Shown here: one piece after another, positions 1-8,050 of the stretch
Position numbering within the stretch: position 1 is the first letter of the stretch
Layout: each line of letters starts with the position of its first letter
The notes under the pieces: generated by a model
What the model saw: the letters and a program-made list of their open reading frames with translations, nothing else
What the model was told of the DNA's origin: nothing
The model's database searches: none
Source of the DNA: Winogradskyella sp.
GTDB lineage: Bacteria; Bacteroidota; Bacteroidia; Flavobacteriales; Flavobacteriaceae
Length of the DNA: 64,000 nt
Direction of reading: 5' to 3'
Assembly (NCBI GenBank): GCA_004211785.1
Contig: SHBX01000006.1
Span: forward strand, 1-64,000
Program-made: the position numbers and the translations under genes

Positions 1-747
1 CGATACATTTTTTATTGGACTGCCTTGGTTTGAAAGTGTAGCAGTAAGTTCTATATTTTCAGTTGTATATTTTGAAATATACAAACTATCTACACTTATA
101 TTATTACTGTAAACGGCTTTTGGCTGAACTAATTTTAGAGTGATAGTACTGTCAGTGTCAAATATTAGTGGTTCATCTTTTTGCTGAAAGTCAGATACTA
201 AAATTAAGTTTTTTACAGAGGTTTTATCTTCAGAGAAATACTGCTTTCCTTTTAAGTACGCAGATTTGTATGATAATTGAATAGGTGAGTGCTGTAATTT
301 TATTAAGTCATTGACAATGGCCTTTACAGAAGTATTTCTATAAGTTTCTTCATTGGTGTAGATGGTAATTTCATCTTCATCGGAGTAGGCTTTCAATACA
401 TCTTGGACAACTTCATTAAGTATACTACCATTATTTCCTTTGGCTTCCATACTAAAGGAATTATCTAAGTATATAACAGTTTCGTTTTTAGAATTAAACG
501 CATCAGACTTCGTTGTAAAAGGCTGTGCAAAGGCAAATACTATAAAGGCTAGAAGTAAAAGTCGAGTTAATAACGCCAACCACTTTTTTATTTGCGAGCT
601 TTTGCGTGTTTGTAGTTTTACATTTTTAAGAAACTTTACATTGGTAAAAGCTACTTTTTGAAAACGTCTTAATTGAAATAAGTGAATGATAATAGGAATA
701 AGCAGTAAGAGTAGTGCCCATAGAAGTTCAGGATGTTTAAACTGCAT
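1..747 (-). CDS. BatA-like membrane protein with vWA domain, 3' part off the window
   Basis: N-terminal 249 residues of a longer protein; reading stays open to the left edge. The start is an ATG giving MQFKHPELLW. Two hydrophobic segments (about residues 7-26 and 56-76) enclose a short basic loop, the arrangement of the Bacteroidetes BatA N-terminal double-transmembrane domain (TIGR02226). A von Willebrand A-like domain follows on the other side, with a DxSxS metal-site motif at D95-S97-S99. Proteins of this family are anchored in the inner membrane with the vWA domain presumably periplasmic; their exact job is not established. The gene runs leftwards and has no close partner inside the window. 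Confidence 0.8.
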   Translation of the reverse strand, partial: MQFKHPELLWALLLLLIPIIIHLFQLRRFQKVAFTNVKFLKNVKLQTRKSSQIKKWLALLTRLLLLAFIVFAFAQPFTTKSDAFNSKNETVIYLDNSFSMEAKGNNGSILNEVVQDVLKAYSDEDEITIYTNEETYRNTSVKAIVNDLIKLQHSPIQLSYKSAYLKGKQYFSEDKTSVKNLILVSDFQQKDEPLIFDTDSTITLKLVQPKAVYSNNISVDSLYISKYTTENIELTATLSNQGSPIKNVS

Positions 748-839
748 TCGCTTATGTTATCAATTAATAGTTAATTTCAAATATAGGCATTGATAGAAAA
801 TTACGAAGCTTCGGTTTTGAGAAATTTAACGTTTGTTGT

Positions 840-1847
840 TTAGCAAAAGAAAAAGTAGTCGGTCATAGGCTTCATATTCAGTTTCTTAAAATACTTGGTA
901 ATATGTTGTTGTTCAGTTTCATTAGCAACAGTTACAATAGTTTGAGGGTTTTTTATGGTTTTCAAATTTTCAAACGGAAGTAATTGCTGTCCGTAAATAT
1001 CTTTCCCTATTTTTTTAGGATTATCACATATCCAATAAAATGGAATATTTTGTTCTACCAAAGACTTCGCGATGGCTTTTCCTTTAAAGCCAGCACCCCA
1101 GATTGTTATTGGACGGGTATAGTCATAGTCTAGTTTTAAGAAATAGTGCAGTTTTATGCCTAAAAAATAATTCTGTGCATAGTGTTCGTGAGTTCGTGAA
1201 GTACGAGTACTATAATCGCGCCAGTAATGTAAAAGTTCAGTGTTTGGTATGCATTTAAAACCATGTTCATAAAACCTGAAAGTTAAATCGTAATCTTCAG
1301 GATATCTATTAGGATTAAAAGCGTCACAAGCTATTAAATCTTCACGATGCAACATCCAACAAGGTGATGCAATAACACATTCCTTATAAATTTCAGAATA
1401 GTTAGTACCATTTGTTGTGAGTCTGTTTATCCAAGCTTCATATTTTGCATAACCGTCGCTAATGCCAACGTGACTAAAGTATTTAACCAAACCCAATGCC
1501 ACATGATTCTTTCCATGTATTTCAAGCTGATTAACCATGACTTCTAATTTGTTTTCGGTCATGATATCATCACTATCCATTCGGGTTATATAAGCACCTG
1601 AACTTTCCTTAAAAGCCATTCGAAGTCCAGATATAATACCTTCCTCTGAGTTTTTAAATAGCTTTATACGACTATCTAATTTTGCGTATTTTTCTACTAG
1701 TTTATTGGAGTTATCGGTTGAATGGTCATCTATAATTAGCAGTTCCCAATTGGTATAGGTTTGTTTTAATATAGAATCTATACATGCTTCGATATATACT
1801 GAAACATTCTTAAAAGGCGTTAATATACTTACAAGCGGTTTTGCCAT
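840..1847 (-). CDS. Family 2 glycosyltransferase with C-terminal Rossmann-like domain
   Basis: A GT-A fold glycosyltransferase of 335 residues without signal peptide or membrane helix. The N-terminus PLVSILTPFKN, the DD at 40-41 and the MDSDD motif at 90-94 are the nucleotide-sugar and metal-binding features of family 2 enzymes. From about residue 246 an extra domain begins with WGAGFKGKAIAKSL, a glycine-rich loop resembling a Rossmann or PglD-N type nucleotide-binding domain, so the protein may couple sugar transfer to another binding function. Acceptor and donor cannot be read from sequence. It stands alone, back to back with the M61 peptidase gene. Confidence 0.85.
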   Translation of the reverse strand: MAKPLVSILTPFKNVSVYIEACIDSILKQTYTNWELLIIDDHSTDNSNKLVEKYAKLDSRIKLFKNSEEGIISGLRMAFKESSGAYITRMDSDDIMTENKLEVMVNQLEIHGKNHVALGLVKYFSHVGISDGYAKYEAWINRLTTNGTNYSEIYKECVIASPCWMLHREDLIACDAFNPNRYPEDYDLTFRFYEHGFKCIPNTELLHYWRDYSTRTSRTHEHYAQNYFLGIKLHYFLKLDYDYTRPITIWGAGFKGKAIAKSLVEQNIPFYWICDNPKKIGKDIYGQQLLPFENLKTIKNPQTIVTVANETEQQHITKYFKKLNMKPMTDYFFFC

Positions 1848-1909
1848 TGCACGAATATAGTAATCCTCATTTTAACATAAACTTTACTAAATTTTATTGT
1901 AACACATAG

Positions 1910-1917
1910 TAGATTTG
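1910..1917 (+). promoter_or_regulatory. Candidate Bacteroidetes -7 promoter element (TAGATTTG)
   Basis: An exact match to the Bacteroidetes primary-sigma -7 consensus TAnnTTTG, 29 nt before the ATG of the M61 peptidase gene. No clean TTTG -33 box is visible at the right distance, so this is a half-supported promoter. Confidence 0.4.
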
Positions 1918-1946
1918 CTCGTCAAGTAAAAAAACCAATTAACAAA

Positions 1947-3836
1947 ATGAAAAAATATATTTCAATTATTGTGCTTTCAGGACTAATATTAGCTTGTGGG
2001 CCAACAAAACCTAAGGTAGATGATTCTGCAGCTAACAATCCTGTTGTTACAGCTATGGACTTAACTAGTGTTGATAATGATAGAATTCCTGTAAGCATTA
2101 ATCCTGGTCGTTTTAGTGTAGAAACAGTGACCTATAGATTACCTAAAGTAGTGCAAGGCACATATTCTGTTGGTGATTATGGTCGCTATGTCGATGATTT
2201 TACTGCTTTGGATTACGATGGAAATTCTCTTGCTGTGAATAAAGTAGATATCAATACTTGGAGTATTTCTGATGCAACTAAGCTTGATAAAATCACATAT
2301 TTAGTAAACGATACTTTCGATACTGAAAAACAAGGTGGCATAGGTGGCGAAGATATTTTTTCTCCTGCAGGAACGAATATTGAAACGGAAAACTATGTTT
2401 TAAATCTTCATGGCTTTATTGGTTATTTCGATAATCTAAAAACCAATCAATATGCTTTAGACGTCACAGCACCTGCTGATTTCGTTAGAACTTCTGCATT
2501 AGAAGATAAAGGCTCTGATACTTCTGCTGATGGCAAAAGTATAACTAGTAAATACTTTGCACAGCGTTACTTTGATATCACGGATAACCCAATGATGTAT
2601 GGTAAGCTAGATGTTGAGGAGTTTATGGTTGGTGATATTAAGATTGTATTAAGTGTTTATTCACCTAACAAAGTACATACGGCAGCAAGTTTAAAGCAAA
2701 CAATGTTTGACATGATGCAAGGTCAAAAAGCATACTTGGGAGATGTTAATAGCACGCCTCGTTACGATATATACCTATACTTATCTGAAGGTAAAGAAGA
2801 TTCTCCTAAAGGATTTGGAGCGTTAGAGCATCATACATCTACGGTTGTAGTTTTACCAGAATCTATGCCTGAAGCTGGTTTGGCGAAATCAATGACAGAT
2901 GTTGTGGCACATGAGTTTTTTCATATTGTAACGCCTTTATCTGTTCATTCGGAAGATGTGCATTATTTCGATTATAATAACCCTACATTCTCTAAGCATT
3001 TATGGATGTACGAAGGTGTAACAGAATATTTTGCTCAACATTTTCAAGTCTATAAAGGATTGATGGAACCTTCAGCATTTTATGGTGTAGTACAAGGAAA
3101 AATAGATTTTTCAAAGCGTTACAACGATGCTCAGAGTTTTACAATAATGAGTGAGAATGTACTTAAAGAGGGCTATAAAGAAAACTACGTAAATGTTTAC
3201 CAAAAAGGTGCTTTAATAGGTATGTGTATTGATATTTTAATGCGAAAAGAAAGTAATGGTACTCGTAGTATGCTGTCATTAATGAAAGAATTATCAGCAA
3301 AATACGGAAAAAACAAACCTTTTGTTGATGATAACATCATTACTGAGATTACAGCAATGACGTATCCTAGTGTTGGAGAATTTTTAAAGACGCATGTTGA
3401 AGGTGATGTGCCAATCAATTATGAAGATTTCTTTAAAATGGTTGGTTTAACTAACGGTGAAACTGAAGTTGAAACTAACTACATTTTTGCTGGTGGTCAG
3501 AATATAATTTTTAGTGGTGCGCCAGATAAAGGTATTTTCTTTACAGATGTAGCCTTAAAGAATTCGTTTTGGAAATCTCAAGGCATTCAAGCAAATGATG
3601 TTATTAAAACAGTCAATGGTAAAGAATTAACATTACAGAACGCACAAGAAGTAATAGGAGGAATGATTACTTGGGGAGAAGGACAAGATATTGAGATGGG
3701 ATTAGAGCGTAATGGTGAGCCAGTAACAGTAAAAACAAAATTAACTAAAGCATATGCGACGATTGAAGGTCTAACAGAAGATGCTAGTGCTACTCAAGCA
3801 CAAATGGATTTAAGAAATGCTTGGTTAAAAGGATAA
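1947..3836 (+). CDS. M61 family (glycyl aminopeptidase-like) lipoprotein with PDZ domain
   Basis: Predicted exported metallopeptidase of 629 residues. The signal peptide ends in a lipobox, LILAC, with Cys17 followed by GPT, so a lipid-anchored product is likely. An all-beta N-terminal region is followed by the zinc motif HEFFH (H322, E323, H326) and a downstream EGVTEYF segment (E356/E360) that supplies the third ligand in M61 enzymes. A PDZ-like domain with QANDVIKTVNGKEL occupies roughly residues 530-600. This is the normal order of the M61/glycyl aminopeptidase family (N-terminal domain, catalytic domain, PDZ). The gene is monocistronic, ended by a strong hairpin terminator. Confidence 0.9.
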   Translation: MKKYISIIVLSGLILACGPTKPKVDDSAANNPVVTAMDLTSVDNDRIPVSINPGRFSVETVTYRLPKVVQGTYSVGDYGRYVDDFTALDYDGNSLAVNKVDINTWSISDATKLDKITYLVNDTFDTEKQGGIGGEDIFSPAGTNIETENYVLNLHGFIGYFDNLKTNQYALDVTAPADFVRTSALEDKGSDTSADGKSITSKYFAQRYFDITDNPMMYGKLDVEEFMVGDIKIVLSVYSPNKVHTAASLKQTMFDMMQGQKAYLGDVNSTPRYDIYLYLSEGKEDSPKGFGALEHHTSTVVVLPESMPEAGLAKSMTDVVAHEFFHIVTPLSVHSEDVHYFDYNNPTFSKHLWMYEGVTEYFAQHFQVYKGLMEPSAFYGVVQGKIDFSKRYNDAQSFTIMSENVLKEGYKENYVNVYQKGALIGMCIDILMRKESNGTRSMLSLMKELSAKYGKNKPFVDDNIITEITAMTYPSVGEFLKTHVEGDVPINYEDFFKMVGLTNGETEVETNYIFAGGQNIIFSGAPDKGIFFTDVALKNSFWKSQGIQANDVIKTVNGKELTLQNAQEVIGGMITWGEGQDIEMGLERNGEPVTVKTKLTKAYATIEGLTEDASATQAQMDLRNAWLKG

Positions 3837-3855
3837 ATAATATAAGCTAGGTTTT

Positions 3856-3887
3856 AAAAAAAGACTTCCAATTTGGAAGTCTTTTTT
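3856..3887 (+). terminator. Rho-independent terminator of the M61 gene
   Basis: A perfect stem (AAAGACTTCC / GGAAGTCTTT) with a short AT loop followed by TTTTTT, 20 nt after the stop codon. The preceding A run makes it usable on either strand. Confidence 0.9.
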
Positions 3888-3960
3888 GTTTATACTATAA
3901 ATTTATTCTGAAATTGTTTCATATTGACAGCTGTTTTCTTAGAAAATAATTATTATAATT

Positions 3961-3987
3961 TGTCATGCTGAATTTATTTCAGCATCT
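3961..3987 (+). repeat. Dispersed flavobacterial repeat, copy upstream of GIY-YIG gene
   Basis: The sequence TGTCATGCTGAATTTATTTC and the following AGCATCT form an imperfect palindrome (GCTGAA..TTCAGC) directly before the GIY-YIG start codon. An inverted relative lies at 4322-4350 and a further copy near 4382-4426. Short repeats of this type occur between genes in many flavobacterial genomes (remembered, not searched). Confidence 0.6.
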
Positions 3988-3994
3988 TTAGTTT

Positions 3995-4270
3995 ATGCCA
4001 AAACGGGATTATCATAATTATACGGTTTACATCATAACCAACAGAAAACTTGATGTATTATATGTTGGTATGACCGCAGGTTTAGATGATACAATGGAGC
4101 GTCATATGGCAGGCAAAGGCAGTAAATTCTCATCAAAGTATAATCTAAAGCTATTGGTATATTATGAAGATTTTCAATATGTTAATGATGCAATAAAAAG
4201 AGAAAAACAACTCAAGAATTGGTATCGTCAATGGAAAATAAATCTTATCGAACAAGAAAATCCTAATTGA
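3995..4270 (+). CDS. GIY-YIG nuclease-domain protein, probably shortened by a nonsense codon
   Basis: A 91-residue single-domain GIY-YIG protein of the UvrC/URI-like type. YTVYIIT (residues 8-14) and LYVGMT (22-27) are the two strands of the GIY-YIG motif, and the C-terminal AIKREKQLKNWYRQWKINLI is typical of the small bacterial members. These relatives usually end in NPxWxDLY. Here ENPN is followed by TGA where TGG for the conserved Trp is expected, and the next codons still read DNLWKSLN before a second stop at 4295-4297, so the gene has probably lost about nine C-terminal residues. It is bracketed by inverted dispersed repeats. A role in repair or mobility is unproven. Confidence 0.85.
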   Translation: MPKRDYHNYTVYIITNRKLDVLYVGMTAGLDDTMERHMAGKGSKFSSKYNLKLLVYYEDFQYVNDAIKREKQLKNWYRQWKINLIEQENPN

Positions 4271-4321
4271 GATAATCTATGGAAATCTTTGAATTGAGTA
4301 TAATTTTATTTCTTATTTAAT

Positions 4322-4350
4322 GAGGTTCTGAAACGAGTTCAGAATGACAA
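4322..4350 (-). repeat. Dispersed repeat, inverted copy downstream of GIY-YIG gene
   Basis: Read on the minus strand this is TTGTCATTCTGAACTCGTTT followed by CAGAACCTC, a relative of the repeat at 3961-3987 in opposite orientation. The pair therefore flanks the GIY-YIG gene as inverted repeats. Confidence 0.55.
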
Positions 4351-4380
4351 TATATTCATGAGAAGATATAACAGACAAAT

Positions 4381-4426
4381 TTTGTCACGCTGTCCCGATA
4401 ACTACCAGGATTGTTTCAGTATCTCA
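4381..4426 (+). repeat. Dispersed repeat, interrupted copy
   Basis: TTTGTCACGCTG and GTTTCAGTATCTC are the two halves of the same repeat family as at 3961, split by a CCCGATAACTACCAGG segment that resembles a degraded CCCGATAGCTATCGGG palindrome. It sits between the GIY-YIG gene and the 3' end of the S10 peptidase gene. Confidence 0.45.
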
Positions 4427-4437
4427 CGCTTAAGCAT

Positions 4438-5925
4438 CTAATACTTTGCAGCCTTACCATTAGCAGAGGAATTTTTTATGAACTCACGTAAGTCATCATT
4501 CGCTTTAATTAAATCCTCATTGCGTAAGTACATCATGTGTCCGCTACGATAGCCTTTAAAGTAAAAGCGATCTTTCATTTTGCCACTTGGGTCAACTTGC
4601 CATTGACTGTATTTAGCTTGAAAATAAGTTGTCGCACCATCGTAGTAACCAGATTGGGTTAATACTTTTAAATAGGGATTTTGTGCCATAGCTTGACGTA
4701 AGTTTTCCCGAACGTTGTCATTAGCTCTATCCCAATTACCAACATTACCAAAAACATTGTATTTAAGGTCAGTTTTAAAGTTTAACTCATTTTGGATGTA
4801 ATAGTTTATTGCTGGTGTAAAAGAGTGCAACCAAGAGGTTAATTCTGCGCTATAATCAGGACTTGTGCCAGTTTCTACTTTGTCAATGCCCAAATAGCGA
4901 CTATCTAATCGCCCAATGGTTTGTCCAGTTTTATCACGCAATAATTCTTTCCAGAAAAAGCGGTTAGGAACATCTAGATTTTGTTTCAAAATAATATCTT
5001 CAGACAGGCCAGAGTAGTAGCTCATCTTTTTGGCAATTGCATTTCTTTCGCTGTCAGAAATAAAACCACCTTTAGCAATGGCAGGCATGAGTTCATTAAC
5101 AGCAAAATCTTCAGCTTCAGGAAGTATATCTAATAAATCTTTATTCTGAAGTTGACTCGGTAACATCTTATGATACCAAGCTGCAGCGGTGTAATATGGT
5201 AAATTCAAACTAGAAGACACTGGTCCGCCTACACGCAATACTTTATAATCTGCTGGAGATACCATTATCACACCATTAAGATACATCCATTGACTGTTCT
5301 GCAACTCTAGCGCTAAACCCATAACACGTGTACCACCATAGCTTTCGCCAATAATATATTTAGGTGATTCCCAACGGTTATTTCTGGTGACAAATGTATT
5401 AATCCAACTTGCTAGATACCTAACATCGGCATTGATACCAAAGAAGGTTTTGTCGTCTTCATATTTTCCATCTTTCAGCATTACTTTTCTTGAGTAACCT
5501 GTATTTACAGGATTAACAAAAACGATATCAGCTACATCTAGAATAGAATTTGGATTGGTTTTTACACCGTAGGGTTGAATAGGGTAACCTTCATCATCAA
5601 CATTCAACACTTTTGGACCAGTATAGGCAATATGCATCCAAACTGATGCAGAGCCTGGCCCACCATTAAATGATACAATCAATGGGCGTTTATTCCCTTT
5701 AGTGTCATTGGTGCGTTTGTAATAGGTATAATACAGCGAAGCCATAACCTCTCCATCTGTATTCCAAACTGGTTGAAAGCCAGTCATGGCTTTGTAATTT
5801 ATAGTTTGCCCTTTGATTTTGGTCGTATGATTGGTTGTGATTACCGTATCTACAGGAGTTTTTAGGTTTTGAGAAAAACTAAAAACTGAGAAAAGTAAAG
5901 CGATTAATAGTATTCTATTTAGCAT
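4438..5925 (-). CDS. Secreted S10 family serine carboxypeptidase
   Basis: Predicted exported serine carboxypeptidase of 495 residues with a cleavable signal peptide ending FSFSQ. It shows the family's SFNGGPGSAS oxyanion segment, the nucleophile motif IGESYGG (Ser195), a late Asp in SGYYDGATTYFQ and the catalytic His in GYRSGHMMYLR, so the catalytic triad looks complete. Length fits bacterial S10 members. It would act in the periplasm or outside, trimming C-terminal residues from peptides, in keeping with the other peptidases in this window. It is monocistronic with a repeat-bearing region upstream. Confidence 0.92.
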   Translation of the reverse strand: MLNRILLIALLFSVFSFSQNLKTPVDTVITTNHTTKIKGQTINYKAMTGFQPVWNTDGEVMASLYYTYYKRTNDTKGNKRPLIVSFNGGPGSASVWMHIAYTGPKVLNVDDEGYPIQPYGVKTNPNSILDVADIVFVNPVNTGYSRKVMLKDGKYEDDKTFFGINADVRYLASWINTFVTRNNRWESPKYIIGESYGGTRVMGLALELQNSQWMYLNGVIMVSPADYKVLRVGGPVSSSLNLPYYTAAAWYHKMLPSQLQNKDLLDILPEAEDFAVNELMPAIAKGGFISDSERNAIAKKMSYYSGLSEDIILKQNLDVPNRFFWKELLRDKTGQTIGRLDSRYLGIDKVETGTSPDYSAELTSWLHSFTPAINYYIQNELNFKTDLKYNVFGNVGNWDRANDNVRENLRQAMAQNPYLKVLTQSGYYDGATTYFQAKYSQWQVDPSGKMKDRFYFKGYRSGHMMYLRNEDLIKANDDLREFIKNSSANGKAAKY

Positions 5926-5956
5926 GTTTATTATTTTTTTATAAATATAAAGACTT

Positions 5957-6018
5957 CTCGATACAATTCCTCATGCTTTGGAATCATACGAAGTGACGAT
6001 AAGTAATTTTGTATCGAG
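5957..6018. repeat. Short inverted-repeat element between S10 and TIGR02757 genes
   Basis: CTCGATACAA at 5957-5966 is matched by TTGTATCGAG at 6009-6018, a perfect 10-bp inverted repeat around a spacer that contains GAAGTGACG. The sequence looks like another small dispersed intergenic repeat and not a terminator, since no T run follows on either side. Confidence 0.5.
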
Positions 6019-6028
6019 AGCAATATTG

Positions 6029-6799
6029 TTAAAACCCCTCAAAAACGCCTAGTCCAAAAAGCGCAAAATCATATTTTGCAGGGTCATTGGCATCGAGCTT
6101 ACGCAAGTTTCTATCTAATTCTGCTAAAGCCTTGCCATCATTCTGTTTGCGTTTTAGTAATCCTAGTTTGCGAGCCACATTACCAGAATGTATATCCAAA
6201 GGGCAACTTAACTGACTAGGTGAAAGTGATTTCCAAATGCCAAAATCCACACCATTATTGTCATTACGTACCATCCAACGCAAAAACATATTAATGCGTT
6301 TTGCTGCTGAATTTTTTAGTGGGTCACTCACGTGTTTCTTGCTACGCTCTAAATGTTCTATCTCAAAAAAGTGTTGTTTAAATTGATGAATAGAATTCTG
6401 AAGCGAATCTGCCTCTGCATACTTAGCAAAAACAGGTTCTATACCATCATGATTTGTATAGATATGTTTTAAACTTGTTATAAACTGAATAAAATCATAG
6501 CCATTAAACGTGCGGTGAACAAAGTGCTGAAGTTTTTCTAAATCAGAGTCTTGGTGTTGCATCACAAACTCAAAAGGCGAGTGGTCTAGCAGATTAACCA
6601 TACGTTTTGCATTGGTAATAATGCTCTTGCGATTGCCCCAAGCAATAGTGGCTGTTAAGAAGCTAATAATTTCAATATCTTCTTTTTTAGAAAATGAATG
6701 TGGGATTTGTATCGGGTCGCTCTCAATAAATTTTGGATTATTATAGAGCTCTACTTTAGTATCAAGGAAATCTTTGAGTTCTGTTTTTTTGAGTTTCAA
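6029..6799 (-). CDS. TIGR02757 family protein (HhH-like, function unknown)
   Basis: A 256-residue cytoplasmic protein belonging to the TIGR02757 family, common in Bacteroidetes and some Firmicutes. Recognisable family stretches are LKHIYTNHDGIEPVFAKY and the C-terminal CPLDIHSGNVARKLGLLKRK with the DANDPAKYDFALFGLG segment, which recalls helix-hairpin-helix DNA glycosylase folds but lacks their catalytic hallmarks. The start is a TTG (MKLKKTELKDF) since no ATG precedes the conserved N-terminus. A diverged copy of its first 26 codons lies 280 bp upstream, at 7005-7079. Confidence 0.8.
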   Translation of the reverse strand: MKLKKTELKDFLDTKVELYNNPKFIESDPIQIPHSFSKKEDIEIISFLTATIAWGNRKSIITNAKRMVNLLDHSPFEFVMQHQDSDLEKLQHFVHRTFNGYDFIQFITSLKHIYTNHDGIEPVFAKYAEADSLQNSIHQFKQHFFEIEHLERSKKHVSDPLKNSAAKRINMFLRWMVRNDNNGVDFGIWKSLSPSQLSCPLDIHSGNVARKLGLLKRKQNDGKALAELDRNLRKLDANDPAKYDFALFGLGVFEGF

Positions 6800-6820
6800 A
6801 AGCTAGAAGTTAGGTCTTGT

Positions 6821-7003
6821 AAAAATAATGCTAAAAGAACTATTTATCTCGCTTTTGATATTGAAAAAGAGCAAAAACTAATAACCCAACTAGGAAAATG
6901 CAAATACGGAAGAAGCTGTCTGTATGTAAATAAATTGGTAGATATAGATATAAAAACACTACGAAAATTGATTATGAAAAGCAAAGATGTTACATGGAAT
7001 TAG
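6821..7003 (+). pseudogene. C-terminal remnant of a DUF1801 protein
   Basis: About 60 codons ending in TAG, with KLITQLGKCKYGRSCLYVNK followed by LVDIDIKTLRKLI. This matches the C-terminal half of DUF1801 (YdhG-like) proteins, which typically end in a GKSCLYIKKLxDVD segment. The N-terminal half is missing: upstream of about 6820 the reading frame continues only as antisense of the TIGR02757 gene. It is therefore a gene fragment and not a functional gene. It is wedged between two versions of the TIGR02757 gene start. Confidence 0.65.
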
Positions 7004-7004
7004 G

Positions 7005-7079
7005 ATTGAAATTTGAATTACTAAAAAACTCTACTTTGCCATCTAGATAATCTTTGAGTTCTGCTTTTTTGAGCTTCAA
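7005..7079 (-). pseudogene. Diverged duplicate of the TIGR02757 gene 5' end
   Basis: On the minus strand a TTG opens LKLKKAELKDYLDGKVEFF, clearly related to MKLKKTELKDFLDTKVELY of the intact gene at 6799, then runs into a stop at 6990-6992 after homology is lost. Only the first 26 or so codons are present. Nucleotide differences between the copies show it is not a recent tandem copy. Confidence 0.65.
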
Positions 7080-7168
7080 TAGCTAAGTTTTTCATTAGGA
7101 AGTTAACACCTGATTGCTAATAATATAAATTCTTTACTATTGAAAATTTAATTTGAAAAACCTAACTT

Positions 7169-7222
7169 CGCTTAACGACCGATAAAGTCAATTAAAACTG
7201 AATTTATCTAAGCATTGTAGCT
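7169..7222 (-). repeat. Left end of putative gene cassette (short inverted copy of the right-end repeat)
   Basis: CGCTTAACGACC at 7169-7180 is an inverted counterpart of GACCGTTAAGCG at 8171-8182 (the first nine bases match exactly), and GCATTGTAGCT at 7212-7222 is an inverted relative of AGCTACAACAATG at 8049-8061. Together they make a shortened inverted version of the right-end element, so the hypothetical gene between them is bracketed by related ends. Confidence 0.5.
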
Positions 7223-7237
7223 AATTTGACGAAAAGA

Positions 7238-8050
7238 ATGCGAATTTCCATAATCATATTATTATTAAGCTTTAGTTCTATAAAAGCTCAAGAACAAGAA
7301 CCCGATTTCTATTCTGAAATTTATGATAAGTATTCACCAAGAACTCACTATTTGGTAAAAAAAGGAAAACCAAGTTCAATTTTGGTTAATGATACTATTA
7401 TTCTCAGAAATTCTGAAAAATGGATTGAGCATAACGTCTATACTTTTGAAAAACCAAACGAAATTCTTGTAAAGAAGTATAGAAATGATTCTCTAGCCAA
7501 AGATGAGAAATATAACCTTGACTCAAAAAAAAGAATAATAAAGTATGAGGGAAATATAAAATATAGTAAAGGTGAATGGTATATAACTAGACTTAACTTC
7601 TCATACGAACCAAACAAAAAAATAACTGAAAAAATTAATCGATTTGGAAAAATCTATATGCGTTACGAAGTGAAATATGATAGTCTTAAAAACCCAATAC
7701 TCATAAAAAGTACAATTGTAGGTGGACCAAATAGCTCAAGATTGGAAAACATAAATTACGACTACAAAAACAGAATTTTTGCTCGTTCTGAATTCAACTT
7801 TAATGGAAAAATTAGAAATGAAGAAGAAGGATTTTTTAATACCGATTACGTTATAAATAGAAATCCCAACAACGATATAACAAAAATGTATTGGATTACT
7901 TCAAATAAAAATGATAAAATTATTTATGATATTGAGTATGAATATGATAATTACGGAAATTGGATAAAGATGATTAAGTCATTTAGTGAAGGTGAGGAAC
8001 CAAAGAAAATCTATTCCAAAACATATAGAGAAATTAAATATAAAAACTAG
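7238..8050 (+). CDS. Secreted hypothetical protein with YD-like repeats, cassette-borne
   Basis: I do not recognise a named family. The protein of 270 residues starts at ATG 7238 (MRISIIILLLSFSSIKAQ, a clear signal peptide); a TTG four codons earlier is possible but less likely. After processing it is rich in Tyr, Lys and Asn, with several segments such as YEVKYDSLKNP and IEYEYDNYGNWIK that resemble the YD/RHS-like beta repeats of secreted Bacteroidetes proteins. It is a lone gene closed by a long hairpin repeat at its stop codon, and its lysine- and asparagine-rich composition is more AT-driven than its neighbours, consistent with an acquired gene. Confidence 0.7.
   Translation: MRISIIILLLSFSSIKAQEQEPDFYSEIYDKYSPRTHYLVKKGKPSSILVNDTIILRNSEKWIEHNVYTFEKPNEILVKKYRNDSLAKDEKYNLDSKKRIIKYEGNIKYSKGEWYITRLNFSYEPNKKITEKINRFGKIYMRYEVKYDSLKNPILIKSTIVGGPNSSRLENINYDYKNRIFARSEFNFNGKIRNEEEGFFNTDYVINRNPNNDITKMYWITSNKNDKIIYDIEYEYDNYGNWIKMIKSFSEGEEPKKIYSKTYREIKYKN

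Noticed and set aside
6698-6820. N-terminal part of the open frame that ends as DUF1801 (start at 6698)
   Set aside because: It is antisense to the well-supported TIGR02757 gene and shows no DUF1801 N-terminal features, so only the part after about 6820 is treated as a remnant.
7226-7237. TTG start of the cassette gene four codons upstream
   Set aside because: The ATG at 7238 directly precedes the signal peptide and needs no rare start.
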